Source: PHAA01 sp964457945
GTDB taxonomy: Bacteria > Bacillota > Syntrophomonadia > Syntrophomonadales > Syntrophomonadaceae
Reading direction: 5' to 3'
NCBI GenBank assembly: GCA_964457945.1
Contig: CAYWFX010000046.1
Location: forward strand, 1 to 23,841
Length of the DNA stretch: 23,841 bases
Shown here in pieces: positions 13,887 through 21,735 of this stretch. Position 1 is the stretch's first letter; every line of letters starts with the position of its first letter. The position numbers were made by a program, and so were the translations under genes. The notes beneath the pieces were generated by a model. That model made no database searches and was not told the DNA's origin. It saw nothing but the letters and a program-made list of their open reading frames with translations.

Positions 13887-16529
13887 GTGGAAATAATAAC
13901 TTCACATAACGCCTTGGATTTTGATGGTTTGGCGAGCATGGTGGCAGCTGGCAAGTTGTATCCAGGGGCAGTCAAGGTTTTCTCGGGAACAGTTTCCAAA
14001 AATATCAAACAGTTTATGGCTCTTTATAAGGATTCACTGTCAATAAAAGCCCCGAAGGAGATAGACCTGAGGCAGGTGACAAGAGTAATCGTGGTTGATA
14101 CTGCCAATCCTAACCGTTTGGCTCAATTAAAAGAACTATGCGATAAAGAGCAGGTTGATTTTCATATTTATGATCATCATCCGTCAGCTGACGATGATAT
14201 AGCTGGCAGCATTAATGAAATCCACCAGATAGGAGCAGCTACTACCATTTTAGTGGAAAAGATAATAGCTGCTGGAATTAGTCTGAGCCCTTTCGATGCT
14301 ACCATTTTAGCTCTGGGAATCTATGAGGATACGGGCAGCCTATTGTTTCCTTCTACGACTGCGAGAGACGCTCAAGCAGTTGCCTTCTTATTAGGTCGGG
14401 GTGCCAACCTTAAGGTAGTAGCAAACTTTATGGAGCAGCCTTTTTCTGGGGAACAGAGGCGGGTGTTGCAGAGTCTTCTGGATACCGCACAGCATCACAT
14501 GATAAAAAACGTAGATGTAGTAATAGCGACTTATGATGGCAATGATTTTGTGCCCGGTCTTGACATGGTGGCTTACCGACTTTTTAAAATGGAAGAGTGT
14601 GATGGGGTATTCATTGTAGCTTTGATGCAGGGCAAGGTAAACGTGGTAGGCAGAAGCGGGAGCAACAGCCTGCGAATAAACGAGGTGCTCAGATCTTTGG
14701 GGGGCAGAGGGCATGAGAAAGCAGCTTCAGCAGTGGTAAAGAAGGGGAAAAGCTGTCAGGAAGTTGCCCTCTTGATTCTGGAAAACATTGGAGAGATGAT
14801 ACGTCCGGTAGCAGTAGCCAGGGATATAATGTCTACCCCGGTCAAGACTATTGATCTGAATCGAAATATGGAGGAAGCCGGGCGAATTATGCTAAGGTAT
14901 GGACACACTGGAATGCCGGTGGTGCAAGGCGATAAAATGGTAGGGGTAATTTCCAGACGGGATGTGGGTAAGGCTAGGACTCACGAATTAGGCCATGCCC
15001 CAGTGAAAGGTTTCATGACCACCGAGATTTTATCGGTTTCTCCGGATACTCCAGTTAGCGAGGTGCAAAAACTGGTTGTAGAATATGACATTGGCAGGCT
15101 GCCAGTTGTTGACGAGGGTCGTTTGGTGGGGATAGTGTCGCGTACTGACATTTTGCGCATTCTTCACGGTGAGGATTACCCTGAAGATCATGAAGTGCTG
15201 TATTCGTTTAGCGATGGGGGTTTGAAAAACTACTCGGAACTAATGCGGGAACGTCTGCCCGCTGAGTTATTTTCTATTCTGGAATTAGCTGGCCAGGTTG
15301 CAGAGGAGATAAATGCAACTGCCTATTGTGTAGGTGGATATGTTAGAGATCTATTTTTACAGGTGCCTAATTTTGATGTTGATCTGGTAGTAGAAGGTGA
15401 TGGCCGGGATCTCGCCACTCGTATGGCGGATAAGCTGGGAGGGAAGGTTCGTGTGCACGAGCGTTTCGGAACCGCCACGCTTATACTGAATGATGGAACC
15501 AAGGTGGATATAGCTACTGCTCGGACTGAATACTATGAATTCCCAGCTGCCCTGCCCATGGTGGAAAAAGCCTCCATAAAGGAAGATATGTATCGCCGTG
15601 ACTTTACTATTAATACTCTGGCATTATGCCTTAATCCTGGCAAATTTGGCGATTTAATTGATTATTTCGGCGGACGCAAGGATATTGAAAACCGGTATAT
15701 TCGTATCCTTTATAATCTCAGTTTTGTAGAAGACCCTACGCGAATACTCAGGGCTATTCGTTTTGAACAGCGCTATAAATTTACCATAGAACCGGATACT
15801 CTTCGTTTTGCCCGGGATGCTATTGAGCGCCGCATGTTTGGAAAGTTATCCTTTAAGCGGATTATGAATGAGCTTATCTTAATTTTGAGCGAAAAGGATC
15901 CCTTGTCTGCTCTGGAAAGAATGAAAGAGACCGGAGTATGGAAATACATCCTGCCCGAGGTGAAGCTGGAAGAGCTTAACCGGATGACAGTGAAGAGAAT
16001 ACCGGTGGTTTTGGGGTGGTGGGAAGCCAGATATTATGGCAGTGAGATTAAACCTTGGCTGGTTTATCTCTTGGTTATTTTCTCCAAACTTACAACCGTA
16101 CAAGTCGCACAGATACTTAATCGCTATCCACTGGACAGATATGCGCTGCGCTGCATTGAGGATTCAGTCCCAGTTCCCCAGTTGGCGCAGGAAATCATCG
16201 GGAATCGGGATTTGCTTCCCAGCCAAATAGACAAAATGTTGGCTAATTTAGGAACGGAAAACATAATATATCTTTTGCTTAGTATCAGGGACGAATTTGC
16301 TTGGGACCGGGTCGTGAAATATTGTGATTTAAAGGAAAGTGCCAGAGTTGAAATTAACGGGCATGACTTAAAAAAGCTGGGTTTAAAGGCTGGTCCGCAT
16401 TTTAAAACTATACTGGAAGAACTTTATGATTCTAAACTGGATGAAAGCACCGCTAGCCGTGAAGATGAAATCGGGATGGTGATGAAATGGATGGCAGAAG
16501 GGAGATTTTCAGATGCAGTGGTTGATTGA
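13887..16529 (+). CDS. Four-part DHH-CBS-CBS-tRNA nucleotidyltransferase (CCA/A-adding)
   Basis: This 880-residue protein joins three activities. Residues 1 to about 305 are a DHH phosphoesterase: DFDG near residue 12, DTAN near 73, DHH at 96-98, EDTG, and the DHHA1-type GGRGHEKAAS. Two CBS domains follow (about 310-432; RDIMSTPVKTID and KGFMTTEILSVSP), which usually bind adenine nucleotides. From about 460 comes a class II nucleotidyltransferase: GGYVRDL near 483, the catalytic DVD at 497-499, RRDFTINTLAL, and the nucleotide-selecting EDPTR at 615-619. The last 200 residues resemble the tRNA-binding tail. The enzyme should repair or add tRNA 3' CCA, or the terminal A. The DHH part may degrade oligonucleotides or cyclic dinucleotides. 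GTG start with AAGGAGA at 13874-13880. Whether it adds all of CCA or only A cannot be told without the rest of the genome. Confidence 0.92.
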   Translation: MEIITSHNALDFDGLASMVAAGKLYPGAVKVFSGTVSKNIKQFMALYKDSLSIKAPKEIDLRQVTRVIVVDTANPNRLAQLKELCDKEQVDFHIYDHHPSADDDIAGSINEIHQIGAATTILVEKIIAAGISLSPFDATILALGIYEDTGSLLFPSTTARDAQAVAFLLGRGANLKVVANFMEQPFSGEQRRVLQSLLDTAQHHMIKNVDVVIATYDGNDFVPGLDMVAYRLFKMEECDGVFIVALMQGKVNVVGRSGSNSLRINEVLRSLGGRGHEKAASAVVKKGKSCQEVALLILENIGEMIRPVAVARDIMSTPVKTIDLNRNMEEAGRIMLRYGHTGMPVVQGDKMVGVISRRDVGKARTHELGHAPVKGFMTTEILSVSPDTPVSEVQKLVVEYDIGRLPVVDEGRLVGIVSRTDILRILHGEDYPEDHEVLYSFSDGGLKNYSELMRERLPAELFSILELAGQVAEEINATAYCVGGYVRDLFLQVPNFDVDLVVEGDGRDLATRMADKLGGKVRVHERFGTATLILNDGTKVDIATARTEYYEFPAALPMVEKASIKEDMYRRDFTINTLALCLNPGKFGDLIDYFGGRKDIENRYIRILYNLSFVEDPTRILRAIRFEQRYKFTIEPDTLRFARDAIERRMFGKLSFKRIMNELILILSEKDPLSALERMKETGVWKYILPEVKLEELNRMTVKRIPVVLGWWEARYYGSEIKPWLVYLLVIFSKLTTVQVAQILNRYPLDRYALRCIEDSVPVPQLAQEIIGNRDLLPSQIDKMLANLGTENIIYLLLSIRDEFAWDRVVKYCDLKESARVEINGHDLKKLGLKAGPHFKTILEELYDSKLDESTASREDEIGMVMKWMAEGRFSDAVVD

Positions 16530-17133
16530 TACCTTAATATGGTTACCGGCTATTCTAATCGCCTTAACATTTCATGAGTTTGCTCACGGCTTGGTGGCCG
16601 ATTGGCTGGGAGATCGTACTCCTTATTACCAGGGCCGCCTGACCATCAATCCCTTGCCGCATATAGATTGGGTAGGGTTTTTAATGCTAATAGTATTTAA
16701 GTTCGGATGGGCCAAACCGGTGCAGGTTGATCCCCGCAATTTCAAAGGTGTCAGTATGAAAACGGGCATGATGCTGGTATCATTGGCAGGACCGGGAATG
16801 AATATGCTTTTGGCTTTCCTGGGTATGTTAGCTCTAAAGCTACTAATCCCTTACCAGGCTGGAGAGTGGGCAGGTTTATTAATACCTCTGCTAAAACCCT
16901 TGGTCTATATAAACCTAATACTGGCAGCCTTTAACCTAATACCCGTACCTCCATTGGACGGTTCGAAAATCCTGGCGGGGGTTCTGCCGGATTCGGGAGC
17001 TCAGTTTATGTATTCCATGGAGCAATATGGGCCGCTTATACTTTTGCTGCTGATTGTTACTGATATGGTCGGCAAAATTCTCTGGCCATTGGTTAACTTT
17101 CTGTATGGAATTCTGCAAGCGATCATTTTATAG
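16513..17133 (+). CDS. Site-2-protease-family (M50) membrane metallopeptidase
   Basis: The 206-residue integral membrane protein has the zinc motif HEFAH in the first helix region (about residues 20-24) and the second family motif NLIPVPPLDGSKIL, where the Asp completes zinc binding. The hydrophobic segments make about five or six helices. This is the short YwhC/YdiL-like branch of M50 without a PDZ domain; its substrates are unknown. The ATG overlaps the end of the CCA gene by 17 bases, so translation is coupled. AGGGAGA just upstream serves as ribosome site. In Firmicutes this gene commonly precedes scpA, as here. Confidence 0.9.
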   Translation: MQWLIDTLIWLPAILIALTFHEFAHGLVADWLGDRTPYYQGRLTINPLPHIDWVGFLMLIVFKFGWAKPVQVDPRNFKGVSMKTGMMLVSLAGPGMNMLLAFLGMLALKLLIPYQAGEWAGLLIPLLKPLVYINLILAAFNLIPVPPLDGSKILAGVLPDSGAQFMYSMEQYGPLILLLLIVTDMVGKILWPLVNFLYGILQAIIL

Positions 17134-17168
17134 TATGACAATAGACGCTGGGGAATGGGAGGAGCAGC

Positions 17169-17912
17169 ATGAGTTACCTGGTCAATCTGGATAAATTTTA
17201 TGGGCCGCTGGATTTGCTGCTATATTTGATTGAAAAGGACCAAATGGACATTTATGATATACCAGTTGCTCTTATTGCCGACCAATATATGGATTTTATC
17301 AAGGTTTCAGGGCAAATAGATCTGGACCATGTAGGAGACTTTCTTATTATGGCTTCATATCTGTTGAATTTGAAGTCTCGAATGCTTTTACCGGATTTAG
17401 CCAGGGGAGAGGAAACTGATGCAGATGCTTCCGATCCTCGGGAGGAATTAATGTATCGCTTATTGGAGTATAAAAAGTATAAGCTGGCAGCGGATCTACT
17501 AGCGTCTCGATTCAATGATGATTTGAACCGGATCTACTTTCGTAGTGCTCAGGATGAGCTTGAATGGGGAGAGAGAGAACTCAGCAGCAGCCTAAATTCG
17601 TTACTGCGGGCCTGGTATGGGGTAATAGAAAAAAAGACTCTGAAGCCGGAATATAATGTGCCTCAGAGCGATATTAATGTTGGAGAAATGATGGATGCCA
17701 TACTGCTGGCGTTGCCCCGAGGTGGCGAAAGGTTAATATTTCAAGATATTTATGCAGATGTTTCCACTCGTAGGGAAGTATTAGCATATTTTTTGGCGTT
17801 ACTGGAGTTAATTCGTCTACAAAAGGTAGAGGCCATACAAGAAAAAAAATTCGGAGAGATACAACTTTTTATACGGGTGGCGATTGACAATGTTAATGAG
17901 GGACGAGATTAA
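17169..17912 (+). CDS. scpA: Segregation and condensation protein A (kleisin ScpA)
   Basis: ScpA is the kleisin that bridges the heads of the Smc dimer and, with ScpB, forms bacterial condensin for chromosome folding and segregation. The 247-residue product has the N-terminal FYGPLDLLLYLIEKDQMDIYDIPVALIADQY signature, the ASYLLNLKSRMLLP segment, a variable acidic middle, and the C-terminal winged-helix part (TRREVLAYFLALLELIRLQKVEA). Length is normal. ATG with GGGAGGAG just upstream. It overlaps scpB. Confidence 0.96.
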   Translation: MSYLVNLDKFYGPLDLLLYLIEKDQMDIYDIPVALIADQYMDFIKVSGQIDLDHVGDFLIMASYLLNLKSRMLLPDLARGEETDADASDPREELMYRLLEYKKYKLAADLLASRFNDDLNRIYFRSAQDELEWGERELSSSLNSLLRAWYGVIEKKTLKPEYNVPQSDINVGEMMDAILLALPRGGERLIFQDIYADVSTRREVLAYFLALLELIRLQKVEAIQEKKFGEIQLFIRVAIDNVNEGRD

Positions 17913-18417
17913 AGCGGCTATTGAGGCTCTTCTCTTTATAAGCGGAGAGCGGGTAGGCAGGGAGGAACTTATGGAAGTCCTTAACCTGGCGGAAGCGGAT
18001 CTAATTCAAATTATGCGGGAAATGATCGTGGAATATAATCAGGTTCAACGAGGGATACAGATATTGGCTTTGGATGGCGGTTATATCATGGGAACTAAAC
18101 CCGAGTATACGCAGGTGGTGAAGAGGATGGGGAAAAACCCCAGCCGAAGGTTGTCGCCTGCTGCCCTTGAAACCTTGGCCATTATCGCTTATCGGCAACC
18201 ACTGAGCAAAGCTGAAATTGAACAGATCAGAGGGGTGAAAACGGATCGGGTCATCGCAACCCTTATGGAAAGGGGTATAATTAAAGAGATGGGGAAAAAA
18301 GAGGTTCCCGGAAAACCAAACCTATATGGGACCACCCACGAATTTCTGAAATTGTTTGCACTGTCCAGCCTCGATGATCTACCGAAACTAGAGGATAATG
18401 AGCTTATCACAGAATAA
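17890..18417 (+). CDS. scpB: Segregation and condensation protein B (ScpB)
   Basis: ScpB dimers bind ScpA in the Smc complex. The 175-residue product shows two winged-helix domains with IKAAIEALLFISGERVGREEL at the start, and LSPAALETLAIIAYRQPLSKAEIEQIRGVKTDRVIATLMERGIIKE in the second domain, which is diagnostic. The exact start is uncertain: TTG 17884, ATG 17890 and ATG 17896 are all in frame. ATG 17890 suits the GGGTGG at about 17876-17881 best. The start lies inside the end of scpA, indicating coupling. Confidence 0.95.
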   Translation: MLMRDEIKAAIEALLFISGERVGREELMEVLNLAEADLIQIMREMIVEYNQVQRGIQILALDGGYIMGTKPEYTQVVKRMGKNPSRRLSPAALETLAIIAYRQPLSKAEIEQIRGVKTDRVIATLMERGIIKEMGKKEVPGKPNLYGTTHEFLKLFALSSLDDLPKLEDNELITE

Positions 18418-18479
18418 AATGATTGGTCTGATGGGTACAGTTGTTCCGTGGCAAGCCAAAAGAATAAAGGGGGGAAGTA

Positions 18480-19034
18480 ATGGTGTCCGAGCGATCTTTA
18501 GAGGAAGAGATAATGATAAAGGCCCAGCAAAACAGAAAATTAGCTAAATATATGAGCAGTACTGAGGAACTGGTGGAGGAGCAGATACGCAAGGCTCGGG
18601 AAAGGGGCGATTTTGACAATCTGAAAGGAGCCGGCCAACCCCTCGACCTTTCTGAAAACCCCTACGAACCTGAGGATATGCGTATGGCCTTTCGGATTTT
18701 AAGAAACAATGATTTTACTCCTTACTGGATTCAGTTAGGCAAAGATATCGATGCGGATACAGCGAAACTCTGGAAAGAGGTAGAGGATTTTAAGCGTTAT
18801 ACCTTATTGTTCATTAATGAAAAACATGTGCCTGTAACGATTAATCGATTTGAGAAGAAAAAGGCTTATTTTTATTATGAAAAGAGGCTGGAATTAGAGA
18901 AACTGAAAAAGAAAATTATTGACTATAATCTGCAATGCCCTACCTTTAGACTGGGAAGGGCTAATATTGAAGTGGATGATGAAATGTATAAAGTGATTAC
19001 CGCTGTCGAAAAAGTTATAGAAGATAGAAGATAG
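18480..19034 (+). CDS. DUF1992 (DnaJ-homologue C28 domain) protein
   Basis: The 184-residue soluble protein carries the DUF1992 block: EEQIRKARERGDFDNLKGAGQPLDLSENPYEPEDMRMAFRILRNNDFTPYWIQLGKDID at about residues 36-95. This domain is named for human DNAJC28 but contains no J domain here, and its function is unknown. The remainder is highly charged and helical (FEKKKAYFYYEKRLELEKLKKK), suggesting a coiled coil. ATG start with GGGGGGAAG upstream. It sits between scpB and the DUF2953-ytfJ pair; a link to spore formation is only positional. Confidence 0.85.
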   Translation: MVSERSLEEEIMIKAQQNRKLAKYMSSTEELVEEQIRKARERGDFDNLKGAGQPLDLSENPYEPEDMRMAFRILRNNDFTPYWIQLGKDIDADTAKLWKEVEDFKRYTLLFINEKHVPVTINRFEKKKAYFYYEKRLELEKLKKKIIDYNLQCPTFRLGRANIEVDDEMYKVITAVEKVIEDRR

Positions 19035-19105
19035 TCCCTAATGATCTCCCTTAATGCATAAGCCTGCACATGGTGGGAATGATATGGAAAAACGGGAGAA
19101 TTTGC

Positions 19106-19777
19106 ATGGCCATCTGGATATGGGTAATGGGGTTTCTGCTTATCACTATTGGCTTGTCTTTATATATCAAGGCCGAAATCACTCTAAAAGTAAGGGAAGA
19201 CGAGTCCTTTCAGGGTGTGTCATTGCAAATCAATTCTCGTTTTTATAAAGTAACTCGTCAATATGATTATACCGACCCTAAACTTCGTTTATTAGAATCA
19301 ATCCTCATTTCCGCTATCGAACATCACCAATCCGATTCCATCCAGAAAACTGCATCCGCTGGTACTCAGGAAGTAATTATGCAGGCATTTAAAGGCTTTC
19401 CGATACGCAGCCTATTTGAGCTTTGCACAGGCAATTCCCGTATGTTTATTATCGTGCTGCGATATACGGTTGTGGAGAAACTGGAGTGGATCAGTACGGT
19501 TGGGAGCAAGGATGCTCTTTATACTGCTCTGAGTACCGGCATGTGCTGGACTATAAAAGGAATTGTGATCGGCGCTTTGAGCAGTCGGTGCAGCTTAAGA
19601 CATCTTTGCTTGGATGTAAGGCCAGACTTTGTCAACCCGGCCTTTTTAAGCAGCTTTACATGCATATTAAAAATGAGATTGGTGCACATTATGATTATAG
19701 AGATATATGCAATTGTAATAAAAGTCAGGTGGTGTATGAATGGATTCACAACAGGAACAGCAGAGCCATCCCATTGA
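19106..19777 (+). CDS. DUF2953 membrane-anchored protein
   Basis: The 223-residue product has one N-terminal membrane helix (about residues 2-22, AIWIWVMGFLLITIGLSLYI) and a soluble domain with LEWISTVGSKDALYTALSTGMCWTIKG, the most recognisable DUF2953 block, followed by VRPDF and a hydrophobic end. Function is unknown. In spore-forming Firmicutes this family regularly precedes ytfJ, as here. ATG at 19106 is chosen for GGGAG at 19094-19098; an in-frame ATG at 19070 lacks a site. Its last 38 bases overlap the start of ytfJ. Confidence 0.75.
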   Translation: MAIWIWVMGFLLITIGLSLYIKAEITLKVREDESFQGVSLQINSRFYKVTRQYDYTDPKLRLLESILISAIEHHQSDSIQKTASAGTQEVIMQAFKGFPIRSLFELCTGNSRMFIIVLRYTVVEKLEWISTVGSKDALYTALSTGMCWTIKGIVIGALSSRCSLRHLCLDVRPDFVNPAFLSSFTCILKMRLVHIMIIEIYAIVIKVRWCMNGFTTGTAEPSH

Positions 19778-20162
19778 AGGATTAATGAAGACCGCCATGC
19801 AGAGCATAAAGGAGATGGTAGATGTTAACACCGTGGTGGGTGATGCGGTTGAGACCAACGATGGCAGCATTATTATTCCCATTTCTCAGGTTGCCTGTGG
19901 CTTTGCGGCGGGAGGGGGAGAATATGAGATGAATGCCTCGGGCAGGAGCGAGGAGCTTCCCTTCGCAGGCGGAAGTGGCGCAGGTGTCTCGGTCAAGCCG
20001 GTGGGTTTTCTGGTGGTTCGGATGAATGATGTCAGATTAATATCGGTAAACGGGAATCCTCTAGCAGAAAGGGTTGTAGATATAGCCCCTCAAATAATCG
20101 ATAAGATTGAAAGTATTATGGAGAGAAGAGTAAGAAATAGACCTGAATCTTATGAACAATAA
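19740..20162 (+). CDS. ytfJ: Sporulation protein YtfJ / GerW family
   Basis: The 140-residue product matches the GerW (YtfJ) family: HPIEGLMKTAMQSIKEMVDVNTVVGDAVETNDGSIIIPISQVACGFAAGGGEY, a glycine-rich middle (FAGGSGAGVSVKPVGFLV), and a C-terminal helix. In Bacillus, GerW is made in the forespore and is needed for germination with some nutrients. ATG start with AGGTGG eight bases upstream, inside the DUF2953 gene. A terminator closes the unit. Confidence 0.93.
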   Translation: MDSQQEQQSHPIEGLMKTAMQSIKEMVDVNTVVGDAVETNDGSIIIPISQVACGFAAGGGEYEMNASGRSEELPFAGGSGAGVSVKPVGFLVVRMNDVRLISVNGNPLAERVVDIAPQIIDKIESIMERRVRNRPESYEQ

Positions 20163-20179
20163 TATAGAATAAAATCAAT

Positions 20180-20215
20180 AGCAGTCCGGTACAATGCCGG
20201 GCTGTTCTATTTTTC
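20180..20215 (+). terminator. Terminator after ytfJ
   Basis: CAGTCCGG at 20182-20189 pairs with CCGGGCTG at 20197-20204 (eight pairs, one wobble, seven-base loop), and a T-rich tract TTCTATTTTT follows. It separates ytfJ from spmA. The possible sigma-E -35 of spmA lies in its T tract. Confidence 0.8.
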
Positions 20216-20233
20216 TGTTGCTGTTCATACCCT
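20205..20233 (+). promoter_or_regulatory. Possible sigma-E promoter for spmA-spmB
   Basis: CATACCCT at 20226-20233 matches the sigma-E -10 (CATACAHT) in seven of eight positions. TTCTATT at 20205-20211 matches the -35 (KMATATT) in five of seven, with a 14-base spacer, a distance sigma-E uses. Bacillus spmA-spmB belongs to the mother-cell sigma-E regulon. The predicted leader is about 40 bases. Confidence 0.4.
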
Positions 20234-20280
20234 TCTAAGAGAGCTCGACCTAGCCTTGGGGAAGTGCGGAGGGGTATAAT

Positions 20281-20877
20281 TTGTTAAACTTAATCTGGCT
20301 TTTACTTTTAGCCTCGGGAATTGTGGTAGCAGCCCTTAATGGCCATGTGGAATTAGTAACCCAAGCGGCTCTAGGAGCTGCACGAGCTGCAGTCGAGGTT
20401 TGTTTTGATTTGATAGGTATTATGGCGATGTGGCTGGGCATTATGAAAATCGCTGAAAAAGCTGGTATTATTAGTAGCCTGGCTCGTATCTTAAAACCAT
20501 TTCTGCGCAGGCTATTTCCCAGTGTCCCCCCTGATCACCCCGCTATGGGGGCAATAATACTGAATCTTAGCGCCAATATGCTGGGTTTAGGCAATGCTGC
20601 TACACCTTTTGGAATGAAGGCAATGCAGGAATTACAGCAATTGAACCGCGGTGATAAACAAGAAGCTTCCGAAGCTATGTGTACCTTCATGGCTCTCAAT
20701 ACTTCCTGTATTACCTTGATTCCTGCTACCATTATTGGGATCAGGCTGTCCTTTTCCTCATTAAATCCCACCGAAATTGTAGGTGCATGTATCTTCGCTA
20801 CCAGTTGCGCCATGATTATCGCTGTTTCATTGGATTACTGGTTTCGAACCCGGAGTCATTGGAGGAGGAAAGGATAA
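20281..20877 (+). CDS. spmA: Spore maturation protein A (SpmA)
   Basis: SpmA and SpmB are mother-cell membrane proteins needed for full dehydration, and so heat resistance, of the spore core. The 198-residue product has about four to five membrane helices and the gate-domain blocks GAARAAVEVCFDLIGIMAMWLGIMKIAEKAG, HPAMGAIILNLSANMLGLGNAATPFGMKAMQELQ and MCTFMALNTSCITLIP, which are typical of SpmA. TTG start with GGAGGGG at 20268-20274. It overlaps spmB by one base. The usual companion dacB is not between ytfJ and spmA here. Confidence 0.94.
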   Translation: MLNLIWLLLLASGIVVAALNGHVELVTQAALGAARAAVEVCFDLIGIMAMWLGIMKIAEKAGIISSLARILKPFLRRLFPSVPPDHPAMGAIILNLSANMLGLGNAATPFGMKAMQELQQLNRGDKQEASEAMCTFMALNTSCITLIPATIIGIRLSFSSLNPTEIVGACIFATSCAMIIAVSLDYWFRTRSHWRRKG

Positions 20878-21413
20878 TGTTATTAACAGTTCTGACTACT
20901 GTTTCCCGCTGGGCGATACCTTTCCTGTTGCTGGTGATTCCTATATACGGATATTGCAAACGCATACCGGTATACGAAACTTTTGTAGAAGGGGCCGAAG
21001 AAGGTTTCTATACAGCTATTAAAATAATCCCCTTCCTGGTAGGAATGCTGGTTGCCATCTCTGTTTTCAGAGCTTCCGGAGCCATGGATTACTTGGTTCG
21101 GGCAATGATGCCGTTAATGACTGCCATCGGTGCACCCCCGGAGGTACTTCCTCTGGCAGTGATGAGGCCCTTATCAGGCAGCGGCGCTTTGGGACTGGCA
21201 ACTGAACTTATGCGTGCATATGGGCCTGATTCGATGATTGGCAGGTTGGCTTCAGTTATGCAGGGAACAACTGATACAACATTTTTTGTGCTAACCGTAT
21301 ATTTCGGTTCGGTTGGGATAAAAAAGTTTAAATATGCATTGATTACTGGATTAACCGCGGATATTACAGGTCTGGTGGCCTCAATCTATATTTGCAATCG
21401 ATTATTTGGATAA
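20877..21413 (+). CDS. spmB: Spore maturation protein B (SpmB)
   Basis: The 178-residue membrane protein has the gate-domain pattern YETFVEGAEEGFYTAIKIIPFLVGMLVAISVFRASGAMDYL and LPLAVMRPLSGSGALGLATELMRAYGPDS, followed by MQGTTDTTFFVLTVYFGSVGIKK. It partners with SpmA in spore-core dehydration. The ATG at 20877 shares its A with the spmA stop (TAATG), and GGAGGAGGAAAGG is just upstream. A longer frame from 20679 lies entirely inside spmA and is rejected. Confidence 0.94.
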   Translation: MLLTVLTTVSRWAIPFLLLVIPIYGYCKRIPVYETFVEGAEEGFYTAIKIIPFLVGMLVAISVFRASGAMDYLVRAMMPLMTAIGAPPEVLPLAVMRPLSGSGALGLATELMRAYGPDSMIGRLASVMQGTTDTTFFVLTVYFGSVGIKKFKYALITGLTADITGLVASIYICNRLFG

Positions 21414-21735
21414 ACTAGTTCTGCTTATTGCAGCACCTTGTGAAACCTTATACTAGTCTAAACTATTCCTATATTGGGCTCAGAGAGTTATAGTTAGTGA
21501 AAGCGGTACTTTACTAGCTGCGAAAATATCATACCTAATTAGCGAACGGGTATAACAATCCCACTATGGTTATTGTTATTTACCTGTTTTGGCACAGGGA
21601 ATATGTTTCTGGTATTAATAATTCTCAAATTGGGAGGAACTATAATAAATGAATAAACACTAGATAAGGTGTTGTCATTGTTGATACAATAGATTTTGAT
21701 GAAATTGAAGATGAAGAGAAGAGGGGAATGTAGAA
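21414..21735 (+). other. Intergenic region before fhs with one terminator hairpin
   Basis: No gene is supported in these 322 bases. One strong hairpin sits at 21547-21590. A TATAAT at 21641-21646 lacks a clear -35. A good ribosome-site-like GGGAGG (21631-21636) precedes ATG at 21650, but this frame reads only MNKH before a stop. A second, 20-codon open stretch (VVIVDTIDFDEIEDEEKRGM) runs up to about 21733 but lacks a normal start codon. They may be remnants of a former gene or a leader peptide. Confidence 0.5.
21547..21590 (+). terminator. Terminator after spmB (or attenuator of fhs)
   Basis: CGGGTATAACAAT at 21547-21559 pairs with ATTGTTA (21572-21578) and TACCTG (21581-21586), with a two-base bulge and one wobble, and TTTT follows. 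It is 134 bases after the spmB stop and 146 before fhs, so it could serve either gene. Confidence 0.6.

Noticed and set aside
14391..14714. Minus-strand open frame within the CCA transferase gene
   Set aside because: Shadow of a well-supported gene on the plus strand; no ribosome site or motif.
19423..19785. Open frame of 120 codons inside the DUF2953 gene
   Set aside because: It is in another frame of a gene with recognisable family motifs, and is rich in Cys and Tyr without domain sense.
20679..20876. N-terminal extension of spmB by 66 codons
   Set aside because: It lies wholly inside spmA in another frame; the ATG at 20877 has a strong ribosome site and gives the family length.
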